A DNA stretch of 64,000 bases from contig JAYKKM010000158.1 in the NCBI GenBank assembly GCA_035772405.1, positions 124,001 to 188,000 of the forward strand, written 5' to 3'. The notes under the pieces are model-generated. The model saw only the letters and a program-made list of their open reading frames with translations. It ran no database searches and had not been told where the DNA came from. Every line of letters starts with the position of its first letter. Positions within the stretch are counted from its first letter, which is position 1. The DNA comes from Chrysogorgia sp. JL179-B06. Its lineage: Eukaryota > Cnidaria > Anthozoa > Scleralcyonacea > Chrysogorgiidae. A program made the position numbers and the translations under genes. Of the stretch, positions 1-11,334 are shown piece after piece.

Positions 1-1587
1 TCCACGTATCGTTTGTAAGATCTACTAATTTATTTCATACGAAGCTTAATAAATTATAATTTCTTATATATATATTTTAATTTTTTACATGCATGTTTAG
101 AGACCATAATAGACCAAGTGCAATTAATCATTTCATTTTCATAGTTTAATACTATTTATACTTTCAAACTACCTGTACAGCACTATTCTAGGCTGCAATT
201 ATTACATTGTTATTGGTATAACTGCAGGCTCAACCCCTTAATTGAAGCATGGATTAGTGATTTTCAATGCATCGAATCAAATTTCGGTCACAATGTAGGT
301 TATAGCCCAGAAACTTCTCAAAATATGGCAATTCAACCATATTCTACCTGAAAAGAAGTACTGAGACTTTACGAAAGTATCCGGCCGGATATTTTTCAAC
401 TATCTGGCCGGATTGTAAAAACCACTATATGGTACTGCACCACTAATTGTATTAAACATCATATTTGGTCTTGCAATAAGCTTAGATGGTGACTGGGCTA
501 GAATGCCATGTCAGTCACACAGACAAATAGGCTGACGTTTTATATAAATATCCTGAATTCAAAACATAGTCCTAATCCCAAACCTAATACTTTAGTTGCT
601 CTGATATGGGCCGGTACAAGCTTCTTTGTGTACTGGTACAGAGTAGGGTAGTATTTCTTTATTCTAGGGTTAGGTGTAGAGTTTTTATTTGAGTTATGGT
701 TGTAGTTTTTGTTCTTCTAAAGCATCTAAATCTCGAGAAAACAACGACTTCGATTAATAAATTACAAGTTTATAAAGGAATTATAACTATATATAATCTC
801 GGAGACTCGACATTCAGCTTTGCCTGGCTAGATTTGTTGCATGACTCATCATTTCTGATTTTCTTTGGCAGACTACAAAATTTCTCCTTCTCTGTTGGTG
901 ACTAGTGTGGTGAGAATCATTTGGGATGAGAAATGAAGGAGACCGTGATGTTCACCACCTCTTGTTTTACTGAAAACATACCTCCTGGCAGAGGTAACTA
1001 ATACATTTATAACTAATACATTTATAACTAGAAATACGAATGCACAATAATCCGTGAAAGCTTCGATGGCATATCGTATTCGTATTATACATTATATAGT
1101 ACCCAATTTTTGGTCGCCTTTTCTACCAACCCCCCACAACCCCTCCCCCAGAGTTTCATCCTAACATCCCCTGTGGGATTTTCCCCATCCGTGGTCCTCA
1201 GACCTCAATTCTGAAAACAGATTTGGAATTACCAAGTCGAAATACATAACATATTGTGTCTATTATATTATGAGAACATGCATATCCTTCGTAAAAGCCT
1301 GTTATGTGCTTCGTAATGTATTATTTTGAACGTTATCTCGGTCAATATTTAACCATTTTCAATTCTGAAAATTAAACAGATATGGAATTACCTAGTCAAA
1401 GTACATAATATATGTGCCTATTATGTTATGCAAACGTTGTACTTAAAAATTAATCGGCCATGTTTGTGCCGTTTTTCTCCCGAACGAATATTGGCTGATT
1501 AAAACGGATCACGCAAAAGGCGTACTCGGAACTTACCGGTTGGTCTCAGCCAATCATGCGTATGAGATTTGGTCCTACCATGTACAG
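1..1587. other. AT-rich intergenic DNA, no gene seen
   Basis: No convincing exon or recognisable element is visible on either strand. The motif TTTATAACTAATACA occurs here near 1005-1030 and again beside the complex repeat modules near 4850, 7630 and 21450, so part of this stretch may be a worn edge of that repeat. Short open frames look random in composition. Confidence 0.5.
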
Positions 1588-1746
1588 CTCTATATATTAT
1601 ATATATATAAATTACAGCTATATATATTATATATATATATATATATAAATTACAGCTACTGTATATATATTATATATATATAAATTACAGCTATATATAT
1701 TATATATATATAAATTACAGCTATATATATTATATATATATATAAA
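1588..1746. repeat. AT minisatellite
   Basis: Four to five copies of a 30-45 bp unit alternate a TA dinucleotide run with the short word AAATTACAGCT. It lies directly upstream of a tRNA-derived SINE. The second SINE copy near 55.1 kb also abuts a long TA run at the same end, so the microsatellite probably belongs to the SINE family. Confidence 0.8.
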
Positions 1747-1767
1747 TTTTCCTTAGAAATGCTTAGA

Positions 1768-1990
1768 ACATGTAGTTTAATCGAGTGAAATGCCAAATAT
1801 TACTTGCAATATACCCAGAATCTTATACCTTCCCATATATACAGAATTTGTGACTATAGGCTCTTGGCAACGGCCTCCGTATCTCAGTGGTCAGTCAGGT
1901 CAGAGCACTGCACCAGCATCGCAGGGTCACGCGTTCAAATCCAACCGAAGCCTTGAAGTTGTATTTTTCGCAACTGATAAAGGAAATTAT
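1768..1990 (+). repeat. tRNA-derived SINE, family A
   Basis: The stretch 1858-1965 has an A-box-like segment (TATCTCAGTGGTCAG) and a B-box-like segment (GCGTTCAAATCC), spaced as in a tRNA. A second copy on the minus strand at 55049-55174 shares the tRNA part, the 5' words GGCTCTTGG and AACGGC, and the 3' word TTTTTCGCAACTG. A head segment (1768-1797, TTTAATCGAGTGAAATGCCA) recurs at 23854-23885 and in inverted form near 55415. No T run or poly-A tail marks an end, so the boundaries are approximate. The tRNA part lacks a clean cloverleaf, so this is a SINE and not a tRNA gene. Confidence 0.7.
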
Positions 1991-2019
1991 TGTTAGTACA
2001 ACTATTGACTATAACAAGT

Positions 2020-5000
2020 TTTATGAACACTTTCAAAAGAACTCAGTGAAATATTAATATTTCCCTTTATGACCTGATCGATAACATTTGTAGTTAAACT
2101 ATTCCAGGACAAAGTTCCTCATTACGAAAAGCTATATTTAAGGACATTTGTGCTGGTCTTAGATAAGTAAAGATTTCGATTATTGCTACGTAATTGATGA
2201 TATATTATTATTATTGTTGAAATCGATACAATCCATTGAACCATGCGCAGGGCCGTCGAGAGCCAGAACGGCCCCCGGGGTCATAATTTGCGTGCGAGCC
2301 CCCTCCGATATTTTTAGTTTCAATAGCGTTATCTTGAAGTGAACAAACCAAACGTAAACCATCGGGACCGGAAGCGCAGACGAATTAATTACGTGTAAGT
2401 AAATAAATTACGTAGACTATTGACTACACAGCCGGTTTTCCCTAGTTGTTTTTTTAATTTTGTACAGTTGAATCTCAAAAACTTCAAACGTATCTTAAAT
2501 TCAAAGAACAACGTAGTGATGGAATTGTTTATGGCTCCCTTGTTTCAGTTGTTTGTCTGTATCGACGCGTGAATGCGGCAATCTTGAAATTTGAACCTTT
2601 GAGAAGCTTAACGCTAATCCAGTGAGTTGTGTTAATATGATTCAACGTTAAGTCCAACTAAAAGTAAGCTTATCAGAAAGCTGAAAGCAGCAGGGTCTGT
2701 ATTGACTGTATGTTTTGGCCTGTAGTAATGAAAAGCTACAAAATATTTCCGTTGACGTAAATGTTATGACCCCGAACATTTTGCAATGCTGGGACTGGGG
2801 CCTGTAACTCCGTTAGTTTTGACAAAATACTATATTATTATTACGAATACTAAGCCAGGACCAGAAAGTTTCCCAGCAATGATCAACTTATCAAGGTTTT
2901 GCTGGGCCCCAGCAGCAAGTTTTTGTTAATTAATAATATAATATATGATATCTTCATGGACCGAATTTTTTGCGGGCCCCTTCTTGGCCCGGTCTCCAGG
3001 GTAATTACCCCGCCTCCCCCCCCCCCCCCCCCCCCCCCTCTCAACGCTACTGACCATGCGATCATGAGTTTTGGTAGCTTGGCAGAATTGTTCTTTTTTA
3101 TACTGGAACTGATTCTTCTTTCAAGCTGCTGTTTCTGTCGTCGTTGCCGCGTACACTTTCTTCACAACCCTTGTTGGATGTCAAACGCTGACGAATTTGT
3201 TGGATTATTTGACTCGCGATCTTCCCACACTTTACATTCGATCACTTCGCCCACGTGTTTACGATTTTGTGTTAGACGTGTCGGATTTGAAATGTTTTAT
3301 AGATCCCACCCACGTATTGTATTGTATATGGGCGCAAGTTCAGGTTGCTTCCGTCTTCGCAATTTCGTTACGACCGAATTTCTTTCTGTCCAGTAGAATA
3401 CGACTTGATCGCATCTAGTCCTCAAGAGTAATCCGTCAATGTATGTTCGTATTTGGGATTCAACAAGCTCCTTAAATTAGGAAATCTTCACTAAATATGG
3501 AAACTCGGAGTCAATTATATGATTCGACCTATTGAGCCGTGCGATCGCGAGTTTTCGTAGCTTAGCAGAATTGTACTTTTTTGCTGCATCTTATCTTCTT
3601 TCTAGCTAATGTCTCTGTTGCCGTTGCCACACATGACTTTCTTGTAAATCGTTATTAAATTTCAAGCGCTGAATTTCTTCCTTTAGTTGATTCACCTAAT
3701 TATTAAAGTGCACCTGACATCAAAAATTTTATTATCTTATTTGGAAGAACTTTTAAAATGATAAAGTAACTTCTTTTGAAGATTTTCGTTTATTTCGCTT
3801 TCTTTTTGAGATATATCAGTTTGTTTGATATGCAAATGTTCGGAATTTACGTCACACATGCATAATGACTTATCAGAGAATGTTATATATCTTTGCGTTC
3901 ATCAAATAAAAACACTAAAGTGTGCATAACACGTGTGCGTGTTTCTCCCACAACACCAAACGTCTCGATTTTAAAGGATTTCGTTCGAGAATGAAAGAGA
4001 TATACACATTTCTCCAATAAGTCATTATGCATGTGTGACGTAAATTCCGGACATTTGTATATCAAACAAACTGATATATCTCAAAAAGAAAGCGAATAAA
4101 CGAAAATCTTCAAAAGAAGTTACTTTATCATTTTAAAAGTTCTTCCAAATAAGACAATAAAAATTTTTGATGTCAGGTGCTTTAACATCGTCTTTCGTGA
4201 TTTTATTTTCGATCTCTTCGCCCCATGCTGAGACGTCTTCTTCAGTGTCTCCTGCAGTCAAAATTTTCTTTTCGATCGCTTATTTCACCTCCTTGATCGT
4301 CATCAATATTTTCGAACTCGAAATCTTCTGTCGACTTCATCTTCGTTTGCAAGTTCAGCGTAAGTTTAAGGATATATTTTAAGAATAACACTAAGTTATA
4401 GTGATCGCAGCTTTCGCACCAGGTTGGTCATCCGTTACCTCATTCTCGCGAGGTCTCTCTGTCTCTAAGTAGAACTGGTCGAAATCACGGCAGTACTTGT
4501 ATCCCGTTGGAAATGCCGCGTGTTGCGAATTTCCCTCCCCAAGTATCAACGACAAGTTACAATTTAGTTTTGAATCTTTTATTTCACCTTAAAATCACAC
4601 ACGACGTCTCGTCTTCTCACAAACAACCACTGACACCATTACACAGTTACCATCGCACAGTCACTTCTCACTCTTGACTTTCGGTATCGAACATTCCAAT
4701 CTTTAATCCAACATAACGGTATCGGACGTCATCCATTCCAGTTCACTTATAATTACGAAATTAATCTTACGATCTCCAACACCCCGTTTAGCTCCAGTCA
4801 ATACATTATTAGCGCTACTTGAACAGTTTATAACTCGATATATTTATAACTAATACATTTATAACTAATAGTAATACATTTATAACTAATATAGATATAA
4901 CTACTCGGTGAAATATTAATATTTCCCTTTATGACCTGATCGATTGCGCATTCGTAGTTAAACCACTCCAGGGCAAATAGCTATTTGATACGAAAAGATA

Positions 5001-8000
5001 TTTTAAGGAAATTTTTGTTGGCCTGAGATAAGTAAAGATTTCGATTATTGCTACCTGGCTAATTGGTGACAATTATTATAATTTGTTGAAATCGATACGA
5101 TCCGTTGAACCGTACGATCACGAGTTTTGAGAGTTTTGGTAGCTTGGATTAATTCTATTTTTTGCTGCATCTGATTTTTATTTTTCTAGCTACTGTCTTT
5201 GTTGCCGTTCCCGCATACTTTCTTCTCAATCGTTGTCAAATCTCAAGCGCTGAATTTCTTCCTTTAGTTGACTCGCCTAATTAACATCAATTTTCGCGAC
5301 TTTATTTTCGATCTCTTCGCCCCATGCTGAGACGTCTTCTTCAGTGCAGTCCTGCAGTCAAAATTTTCTTTTCGATCGCTTGTTTCACGTCCTTCATCGT
5401 CATCATTATTTTCGAACTCGAAGTCTTCTGTCGACTTCTTCATCTTCGTTTGCAAGTTCAGCGTAAGTTTAAGGATATATTTTAAGAATAACACTTAGTT
5501 ATAGTGATCACAGCTTCCGCTGCAGGTTGGTCATCCGTTACTTCATTCTCGCGAGGTCTCTCTGTCTCTAGATCATACTGGTCGAAATCACCAGTACTTG
5601 TAACCCGTTGGAGATACCGCGTGTATCAACGACAAGTCACAATTTACACAAACAAAAATCACACACGACGTTTCGTCTTTCTCACAAGCAAGCACTGACA
5701 CCATCACACAGTTTATACCATCGCACAGTCACTTCTCACTCTTGACTTTCGGTGTCGAACATTCCAATCTTTAATCCAACATAACGGTATCGGATTACTC
5801 TCAACTCTTCGCCCTACCACGTCATGCATTCCAGTTCACGTATAATTACGAATTTAGTCTTACGATCTTCAACACCCGGTTTCAGCTTCAGTCAATAAAT
5901 TATGAACGTTAACTGAACAGTCAACAGTTTACGTTTCGCCCTTACATTACTCAACATGGTTAGCGAAACTCGTGAACGATCTGAACGTTGTGGGTTCGCA
6001 CCCCGTAACCGCATCATATAATCATGATGATTTCATGTATTCCCTTTCAGTTGGGTTTTCCGTTCAACTAATAGTGATAAACTGAATTGTCGAGCGCTTA
6101 AAACATGAGCAACCTTATTCTGCGTGACTCTACATAAATCATACTCGTACCATCATTTTAATAACACATATATCGGGATTCGAGACCAGGAAACTCAAGG
6201 AATGTATACGTATGCTACGAGTCAATAGTAATTATGATAACCTACATATAGCTCAATGGTTAGAATATCTTCTTTGTGCTCAGAAATGGTCTGAATGAAG
6301 ACGTACTTCAGCACCAATGATTACGTCTCACATAATTTTAACTCAACATAATAAACAAACATGATAACAACATAATGAAATGTCGGTGTTTGAATAAAAT
6401 AATGATATAGAAGTCGTGCGTTGGCAAGGCAGTGTAAAATATGAATTAAAAGTACTAAAAGGCTGGTGTACTGCTGAAATACTGAATAGGAGGTGTAACG
6501 TTTTGAGCGAAGGCTCTTCGTCCTTTCGCCTCTCTCCTTCAAGGCCGTGAAATAGAAAGTGGAGAAGCGCTGATGTATGTAACACAACAGCTCTCCGTCT
6601 TGCAAAACACTATTTCGTGGACTTGGAAGTCTATGCGCAAACGAGAGTCCTTCGTCATAGAGTGAAATAACTCTCTATAATGAAGGCAGAATTAGGGCGT
6701 TCACTCGACGTTAGACTTCCTATTCAGTAACCTCTTTTAGCATTTTTGATTGGCAATTAAATCAGGTCTAACTTGGGCTTCTGTCTGTCAATTAATACAA
6801 AGCTCGCCTTACCTCTTGGCTTCTCCTTGCTATTCAAATAAGGTTATCATCATGAAGAGTAATAGTCTTGGTCTTAATACTTTCACAGTCAAACAAGCAA
6901 TGGTTTACTTTGCATCACTCCCGCATATTTAATAGCAGTCCTCACGTGATTTTGACGTGTCATTCTCAGATTTTCTTTGGGGGCATGGGAACGAGAAAGG
7001 CTCATCTTGACTATTCTCATGTGAAACTTTTTGAAAGCTTTTTTATTCATGAAACGTTTTTTACTGAAAACTAATAGCATAGTACTTATAATAATCATCT
7101 ACAGCGATATTCTTAAAATATGGGCCAGTCAAGCCTTGAATCACCATTATTTATTCCTCTCTCAAAGACGAGACGATACAGAATGATGCTGGATGAAACG
7201 AAGAGGAGGAGAACACCAATGTTTTTATTATATTTTAGATTTTGTACTTTCACTACTTTGATATAGGTATCAATTTATGCAGCTAGAACAAATCTCGCTT
7301 TGTTCTGTAAAAGTGCGCAATGTGCTTCTGGGTAATATATACTTGCGGGAATTGAGTCAATTTAAGAGTGTCAAACTTGTGTAGTATATCTGATTTTTTA
7401 TACATAGTTTTTATGAATTCTCATCACAGCCCAAGAAATACGACTAATATGGTATACATTGTAGTAGCGCTTCCGCTTCGAGTTCATGACGACTTTATTA
7501 ACAAACACGGAATTTGTGATACACCATAGTGACAGGATTATTACTATTATTAAAACTTATTTACACACACACGGTAGCGTACTAGTTAATTGATTTTCAA
7601 AGGGCCGTGTTCACAAATCTAAAACTAACATATTTATAACTAATGCATTTATAACTATAATAACATTTGCAGTTAAACCATTCCAGGACAAAGCTCCTCG
7701 ATTAGAAAAGCAATTTTTAAGGAAATTTGTGCACCATTGAACCGTGCGATCATGAATTTTGCTAGCTTCGCAGAATTATTCTTTATTGCTGCAACTGATT
7801 CTTCTTTCAAACTGCTGTTTCTGTTGTCGTTCCCGCATACACTTTCTTCAAAACGCTTGTTGGATGTCAAACGCTGACGGATTTGTTGGTTTAGTTGACT
7901 CACGATCTTCCGACACTTTACATTCGCTGTTCGCCCACGTGTTTGCGATTCTTGTGTTCGACGTGTCGAATTTGAAAGTCTTGTGTGGATCCACCCACGT

Positions 8001-8495
8001 ATTGTATTTGGACGCAAGTTTAGGTTGCTTCTCTCGCGATTTCGTTTCGACCGAGTTTCTTTCAGCTGTGCACTCGAATAGGGCATGGAACAGTTAGGTG
8101 AACGTCCACTTCTTCCATTCATGTCCAGATCTCCTCGTATGCCAAATAACTTGTTCAAGGTAATCTTAGTTCGATAATGCTCTTGCATGTAGTCCTCAAG
8201 AGTAATCAGTCAATGTATGTTCGTATTTGGGATACAACGGACTCCTTAAGATAAGAAAACTTCAAGGAATCTTGAAACTCGGAGTCAATATGATACGATC
8301 CATTGAGCCGTGCGATCTGCACGTGTTTTGGTTGCTTGGCAGAATTGTACTTCTTTGCTGTATCTGATATATTTTCCTTTCTAGCTGCTGCTCATACACT
8401 TTCATCAAAACCATTGTCAGATCTTAATTGCTTTACTTGACTCATCTTAACACCATCTTTAGCGACTTTATTTTCGATCTCTTCGCCCCATGCTT
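2020..8495 (-). repeat. Complex repeat block 1 (degenerate, BEL/Pao gag-like modules)
   Basis: This block and 16560-22540 are built from the same ordered modules. Module a (6285-6670) matches 18600-18975. Module b (6685-7000) matches 16560-16890 and 19005-19340. Module c (7010-7640) matches 20818-21460, with a shortened copy at 16900-17155. The d-type modules near 2020-3480 and 7640-8300 match 17155-17640 and 21470-22140. Related d2/e modules lie at 3480-4800 and 4900-5990. On the minus strand module d keeps a gag-like stretch (KLxGIRGDL, then EWTAERN), resembling the BEL/Pao gag at 15.3 kb, followed by GEEIE-KV and GFEExVxGN. Module d2 repeats that second part (WGEEIENKV, GFDESVCGN), so the coding unit was duplicated internally. 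Stops and frame breaks are common. A C homopolymer of about 25 bases sits near 3015-3038. Confidence 0.65.
3710..4185. mobile_element. TTAA-flanked MITE with long inverted arms
   Basis: Arms of about 165 bp face each other: the left end AGTGCACCTGACATC is mirrored by GATGTCAGGTGCT on the right, and similarity continues through the words CGTTTATTTCGCTTTC and GTCACACATGCATAATGACT. TTAA borders both ends. Two other copies of the host repeat (5272 and 17823) have the uninterrupted sequence CCTAATTAACATC at this place and serve as empty sites. There is no internal coding capacity. It resembles the 785 bp element at 35276 and the element at 57382. Confidence 0.85.
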
Positions 8496-8670
8496 AACAA
8501 AACTGGTTAACATATATATCTTCGCGTAAAAGTGTGTTTAGTTTTGAGATTATAGAAGTAAAAAAGTAACAAGTAAAAATTAAAATTTTATTATCAGTTG
8601 GGTACTGCGTGCATTTGAATAATTTGAAATTGTTTTTGTAGAGCCTTGTTATGTTAAGTGTTAAGAGCAT

Positions 8671-8767
8671 GTGTTAATATATACACTGCTGTAGTGAATA
8701 TGCGAGAGCTTGAGATGTGAGAGGGTGAATGTGTGAGAGCTACATGCAGCAGTGTATATATTAACAC
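8671..8767. repeat. Hairpin part of hairpin-tRNA repeat, copy 1
   Basis: GTGTTAATATATACACTGCT at the left end is mirrored by AGCAGTGTATATATTAACAC at the right, with further partial pairing towards the centre (a GAGAGCT word occurs in both halves). The whole 97 bp can fold back. It is followed, 72 bases downstream, by a tRNA-like sequence. A single inverted arm of the same sequence lies at 9252-9302. Confidence 0.85.
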
Positions 8768-8839
8768 ATCCAAGCATTACCGATATATGGGGACTGCCGC
8801 ATAGGCAGTACATCATTGTAACCTTCGCTCTCCATCTGA

Positions 8840-8912
8840 GTCTCGGTAGCTCAATGGTTAGAGCGTCTCACCGGCAATCAGAAGGTTACAGGTTCGATTC
8901 CTGTCCGGGACT
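8840..8912 (+). repeat. tRNA-like part of hairpin-tRNA repeat, copy 1
   Basis: A full 73-base cloverleaf can be drawn. Acceptor stem GTCTCGG pairs with CCGGGAC, D stem GCTC with GAGC, T stem ACAGG with CCTGT, and the T loop is TTCGATT. Pol III A box (TAGCTCAATGG) and B box (GGTTCGATTCC) are excellent. The anticodon arm is poor: one stem pair is C-C and the loop CCGGCAA lacks the near-invariant T33. The sequence recurs at 23168, 51157 and 57712, always beside the same hairpin or arm. It is therefore best read as a mobile repeat; whether it is transcribed cannot be told. Confidence 0.8.
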
Positions 8913-8929
8913 CAGAATCTTTTTTTTTT

Positions 8930-9302
8930 AAATAGGACTGGATAAACCGTATATTGGCCAGGCATTAAACCTATTTTGCGAGCGCACAGTTTGATTTGCT
9001 TGTAAACTCGGAGCTTCTAATGATCTCTCAGCAATTTACACTATGCAAATATGCAGGCTTCAAAATCAGCTCATCAGATACAATAGAAAGCTTGATCCAG
9101 TTTCAAAATCAGCTCATGAGATACAATAGAAAGCTTGATCCAGTTTCAAAATCAGCTCATCAGATGGTGTACATCACACCTCAGTTCCTCTGCTGTTTTA
9201 TTCTTTTATTTGCTATTTGTATGCTATATGTAACGTATTCACTAATCGTCTGTCTACTCCAAGCTCTCCAACATTCACTACAGCAGTGTATATATTAACA
9301 CA
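8930..9302. mobile_element. MITE fragments and inverted hairpin arm
   Basis: AATAGGACTGGAT near 8932 is the terminal inverted repeat of the MITE at 23250-23832. The words GCTTGTAAACTCGGAGCTTC and ATGCAAATATGCA match that element's subterminal region. A 50-base segment (TTTCAAAATCAGCTCAT plus the following bases) is repeated two to three times in tandem near 9057-9170. The stretch ends with an inverted copy of the hairpin-tRNA arm at 9252-9302. Confidence 0.6.
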
Positions 9303-10099
9303 AATAACCACTAACCCCAAAACATCTTAGATGCTAACCCTAACCCCCCACCTAATGAGTTTTCTAACCCCCCACCTTAAGTGTCTAATCCAAGGCTGTA
9401 TTTTCTATGGTTATACTAAAAAACATCGTCCAAAAGACGCGGACTACGTTAACTCTATATGATCTAACCACCTCAGGGCCGTCGGCAAATGAAACTTTTG
9501 TCGGAAAGACATCAAATTGTACCGTTCGAAAATCGAAATCACAAGATATACACCGGAGAAGTAGTGTTGCGTATTATTCGTTAACCTGCTACATTTACAT
9601 CATACATTCATAAAGGCTAACTGGATGCGTGTAACAAGCATTCAGCTCAATGAGAACATCACATGACTGAATACCATCGTAACTAAATTGAAGTTCTAAG
9701 CCCAGCTCTGTAATCTGTTAGTCCTATTGTAGCAGTAATCAATTTGTTTTTAAAAATATTACACCATAGCGATTCTTTGCTCTAATTTGGGAAACTTGCA
9801 CTTTAGCATATAAGTATGACTATTATAACCACAGAGTTACAAAGCCAGGTGAACAAAGCTGTAAATCAAGACTAGAGACAGGAAAGAGTCGTCTTTCATG
9901 ATAAAAGCAATTGCCATATCCTGATATAACCAAATAACGTGGATATAGCGCTGTAAGAAGTTATACAAATGTTACCAGAAATATTGTAACAATTTCCATC
10001 ACGATATTTATACGAAATCTCCATTAAGGAATGGGGTTGGATTGATTATAATAGGGTTGGATTGAGGGAGTAGTGGTACTTGATTAAGGTGAGAATTGT
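9303..10099. other. Intergenic DNA, no gene seen
   Basis: No coding segment or repeat is recognised. There is a short CTAACCC-rich patch at 9310-9385. A frame at 9407-9613 is short and has no sign of conservation. Confidence 0.5.
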
Positions 10100-10601
10100 T
10101 CAACATTGTATCAGCATTATAGGGTTACCACTATCAGCATTAGGGTTTTCTGAATTAACAACATTCTCAATTTGGTGGGTATATGCTGGCGATTCTTGAT
10201 TAGATAGTGGTGGTTGATGAGCGACTTGTGATGAAGTACTGGCTTGTGATGATGTACTGGGAGAAACTTGATTTTGAGGTGGATTCTCAGTGGGTTTTTG
10301 AATGGAAGTGGAAGACAAAATAAAGGTACTTATCTGAGCAGTTTTTTCGCTGATTTCGCCTTCGATATCCTCTGCCTCGATTATTTCGTATTCAAGATTA
10401 TCTGGGTCTTCAATTTTATCTTGAATTTTCTGGTTGAGTTCGTTCAATACTGTTTTCTTCTTTGCCAGTTGTTCAATAGTAGCGGTGAGCGAAGCAATCT
10501 GCATGGCAATGATCCATGATTTTGGCAGCTTTGTTTAGAACCTTCGTCAAATGAGCTCTGTATCCTTTGCGTGAGTGTTGAATTCGTTGAATTTCATCCA
10601 T
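10100..10601 (-). pseudogene. BEL/Pao-type gag N-terminal fragment
   Basis: Read on the minus strand, an ATG at 10601-10599 opens a frame containing SRKGYRAHLTKVLNKAAKI. After a frame break near 10515 it continues as IEQLAKKKTVLNELNQKI and an acidic segment. A basic helical start followed by a Lys/Glu-rich coiled coil is the usual look of BEL/Pao and related gag N-termini. A Ser/Gln/Thr-rich tail follows, and the frame stops at 10100 without zinc knuckles, protease or RT, so only a 5' fragment is present. It sits directly after a PBS-like sequence (10601-10619, TTTGGTGCCGTGACCAGGA on the minus strand) and an LTR. The retroelement assignment is firm; the exact clade is less so. Confidence 0.65.
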
Positions 10602-10619
10602 CCTGGTCACGGCACCAAA

Positions 10620-11094
10620 TAATGTCATAAAAGACGAGGACCAGGTTATATTTTACTGTTTATTTCAACACAATATACTATACAACAGTTGTTTTACATC
10701 ACTTAACATCTTCGTTCACCTTTTACTTACCCGTTTGGAAGGTTGGTGCAAGCCGTAGCCTGATGGGGGCCTGGGGCGAATAGCGGTACTTGGATCCAGG
10801 TTAAGATCCATCCATGCAGGATCTTGAGCTGACCACCACCTCAACCCCCATTCAGTATGGCTTGCACCGATCACACCAATTAATTGGTGGAAGTATTGCA
10901 TTTACCTCCTTGTTCGAAGGGAGGGACGGTGGGAATATAGTATTTTCTCCGACTCCAGCACTGCGTCTGACTGCTAGCACGTTAACGCGGCAATGATGAA
11001 CGCTCGACTAGTGCCAGTCTTCCCTGGCCATTGACCCCAAGCTTGCACCACGCGCGGTTACCTAGCTGTTAACCTTGGTTATTGCATAACCTCA
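10620..11094 (-). mobile_element. LTR of the broken BEL/Pao element
   Basis: In minus orientation this begins TGAGGTTATGCAATAACC and ends just before the PBS-like sequence. It holds a polyadenylation signal (GAAATAAACAG, about 10660-10670). Its first ~158 bases (10937-11094) match 16273-16436 almost exactly, tying this end to the element at 16.4 kb. A ~135 bp segment (10695-10830) is repeated at 11095-11230 on the other side of that shared block, so the LTR has been rearranged or tandemly duplicated. Confidence 0.6.
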
Positions 11095-11334
11095 TTTAAC
11101 ATCTTCGTTCACCTTTTACTTACCCGTTTGGAAGGTTGGTGCAAGCCGTAGCCTGATGGGGGCCTGGGGCGAATAGCGGTACTTGGATCCAGGTTAAGAT
11201 CCATCCATGCAGGATCTTGAGCTGACCACCAATAAGTGATGTACTGGAACTAACGGAGCCAGGATATCACCCTTCCAAGTACCGTCTTTGGATCCATAAA
11301 ATACGGAATCCTTAGCAGCGCTCATGTAGAGCAG
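11095..11334. repeat. Duplicate of LTR-internal segment
   Basis: 11095-11230 is a near-perfect direct repeat of 10695-10830 (shared word GGTTGGTGCAAGCCGTAGCC). The rest, to 11334, is unique-looking sequence leading into the minisatellite. Confidence 0.7.

Noticed and set aside
2883..3396. Frames across the poly-C tract (poly-Pro or poly-Gly)
   Set aside because: They depend on a homopolymer of uncertain length inside the degenerate complex repeat.
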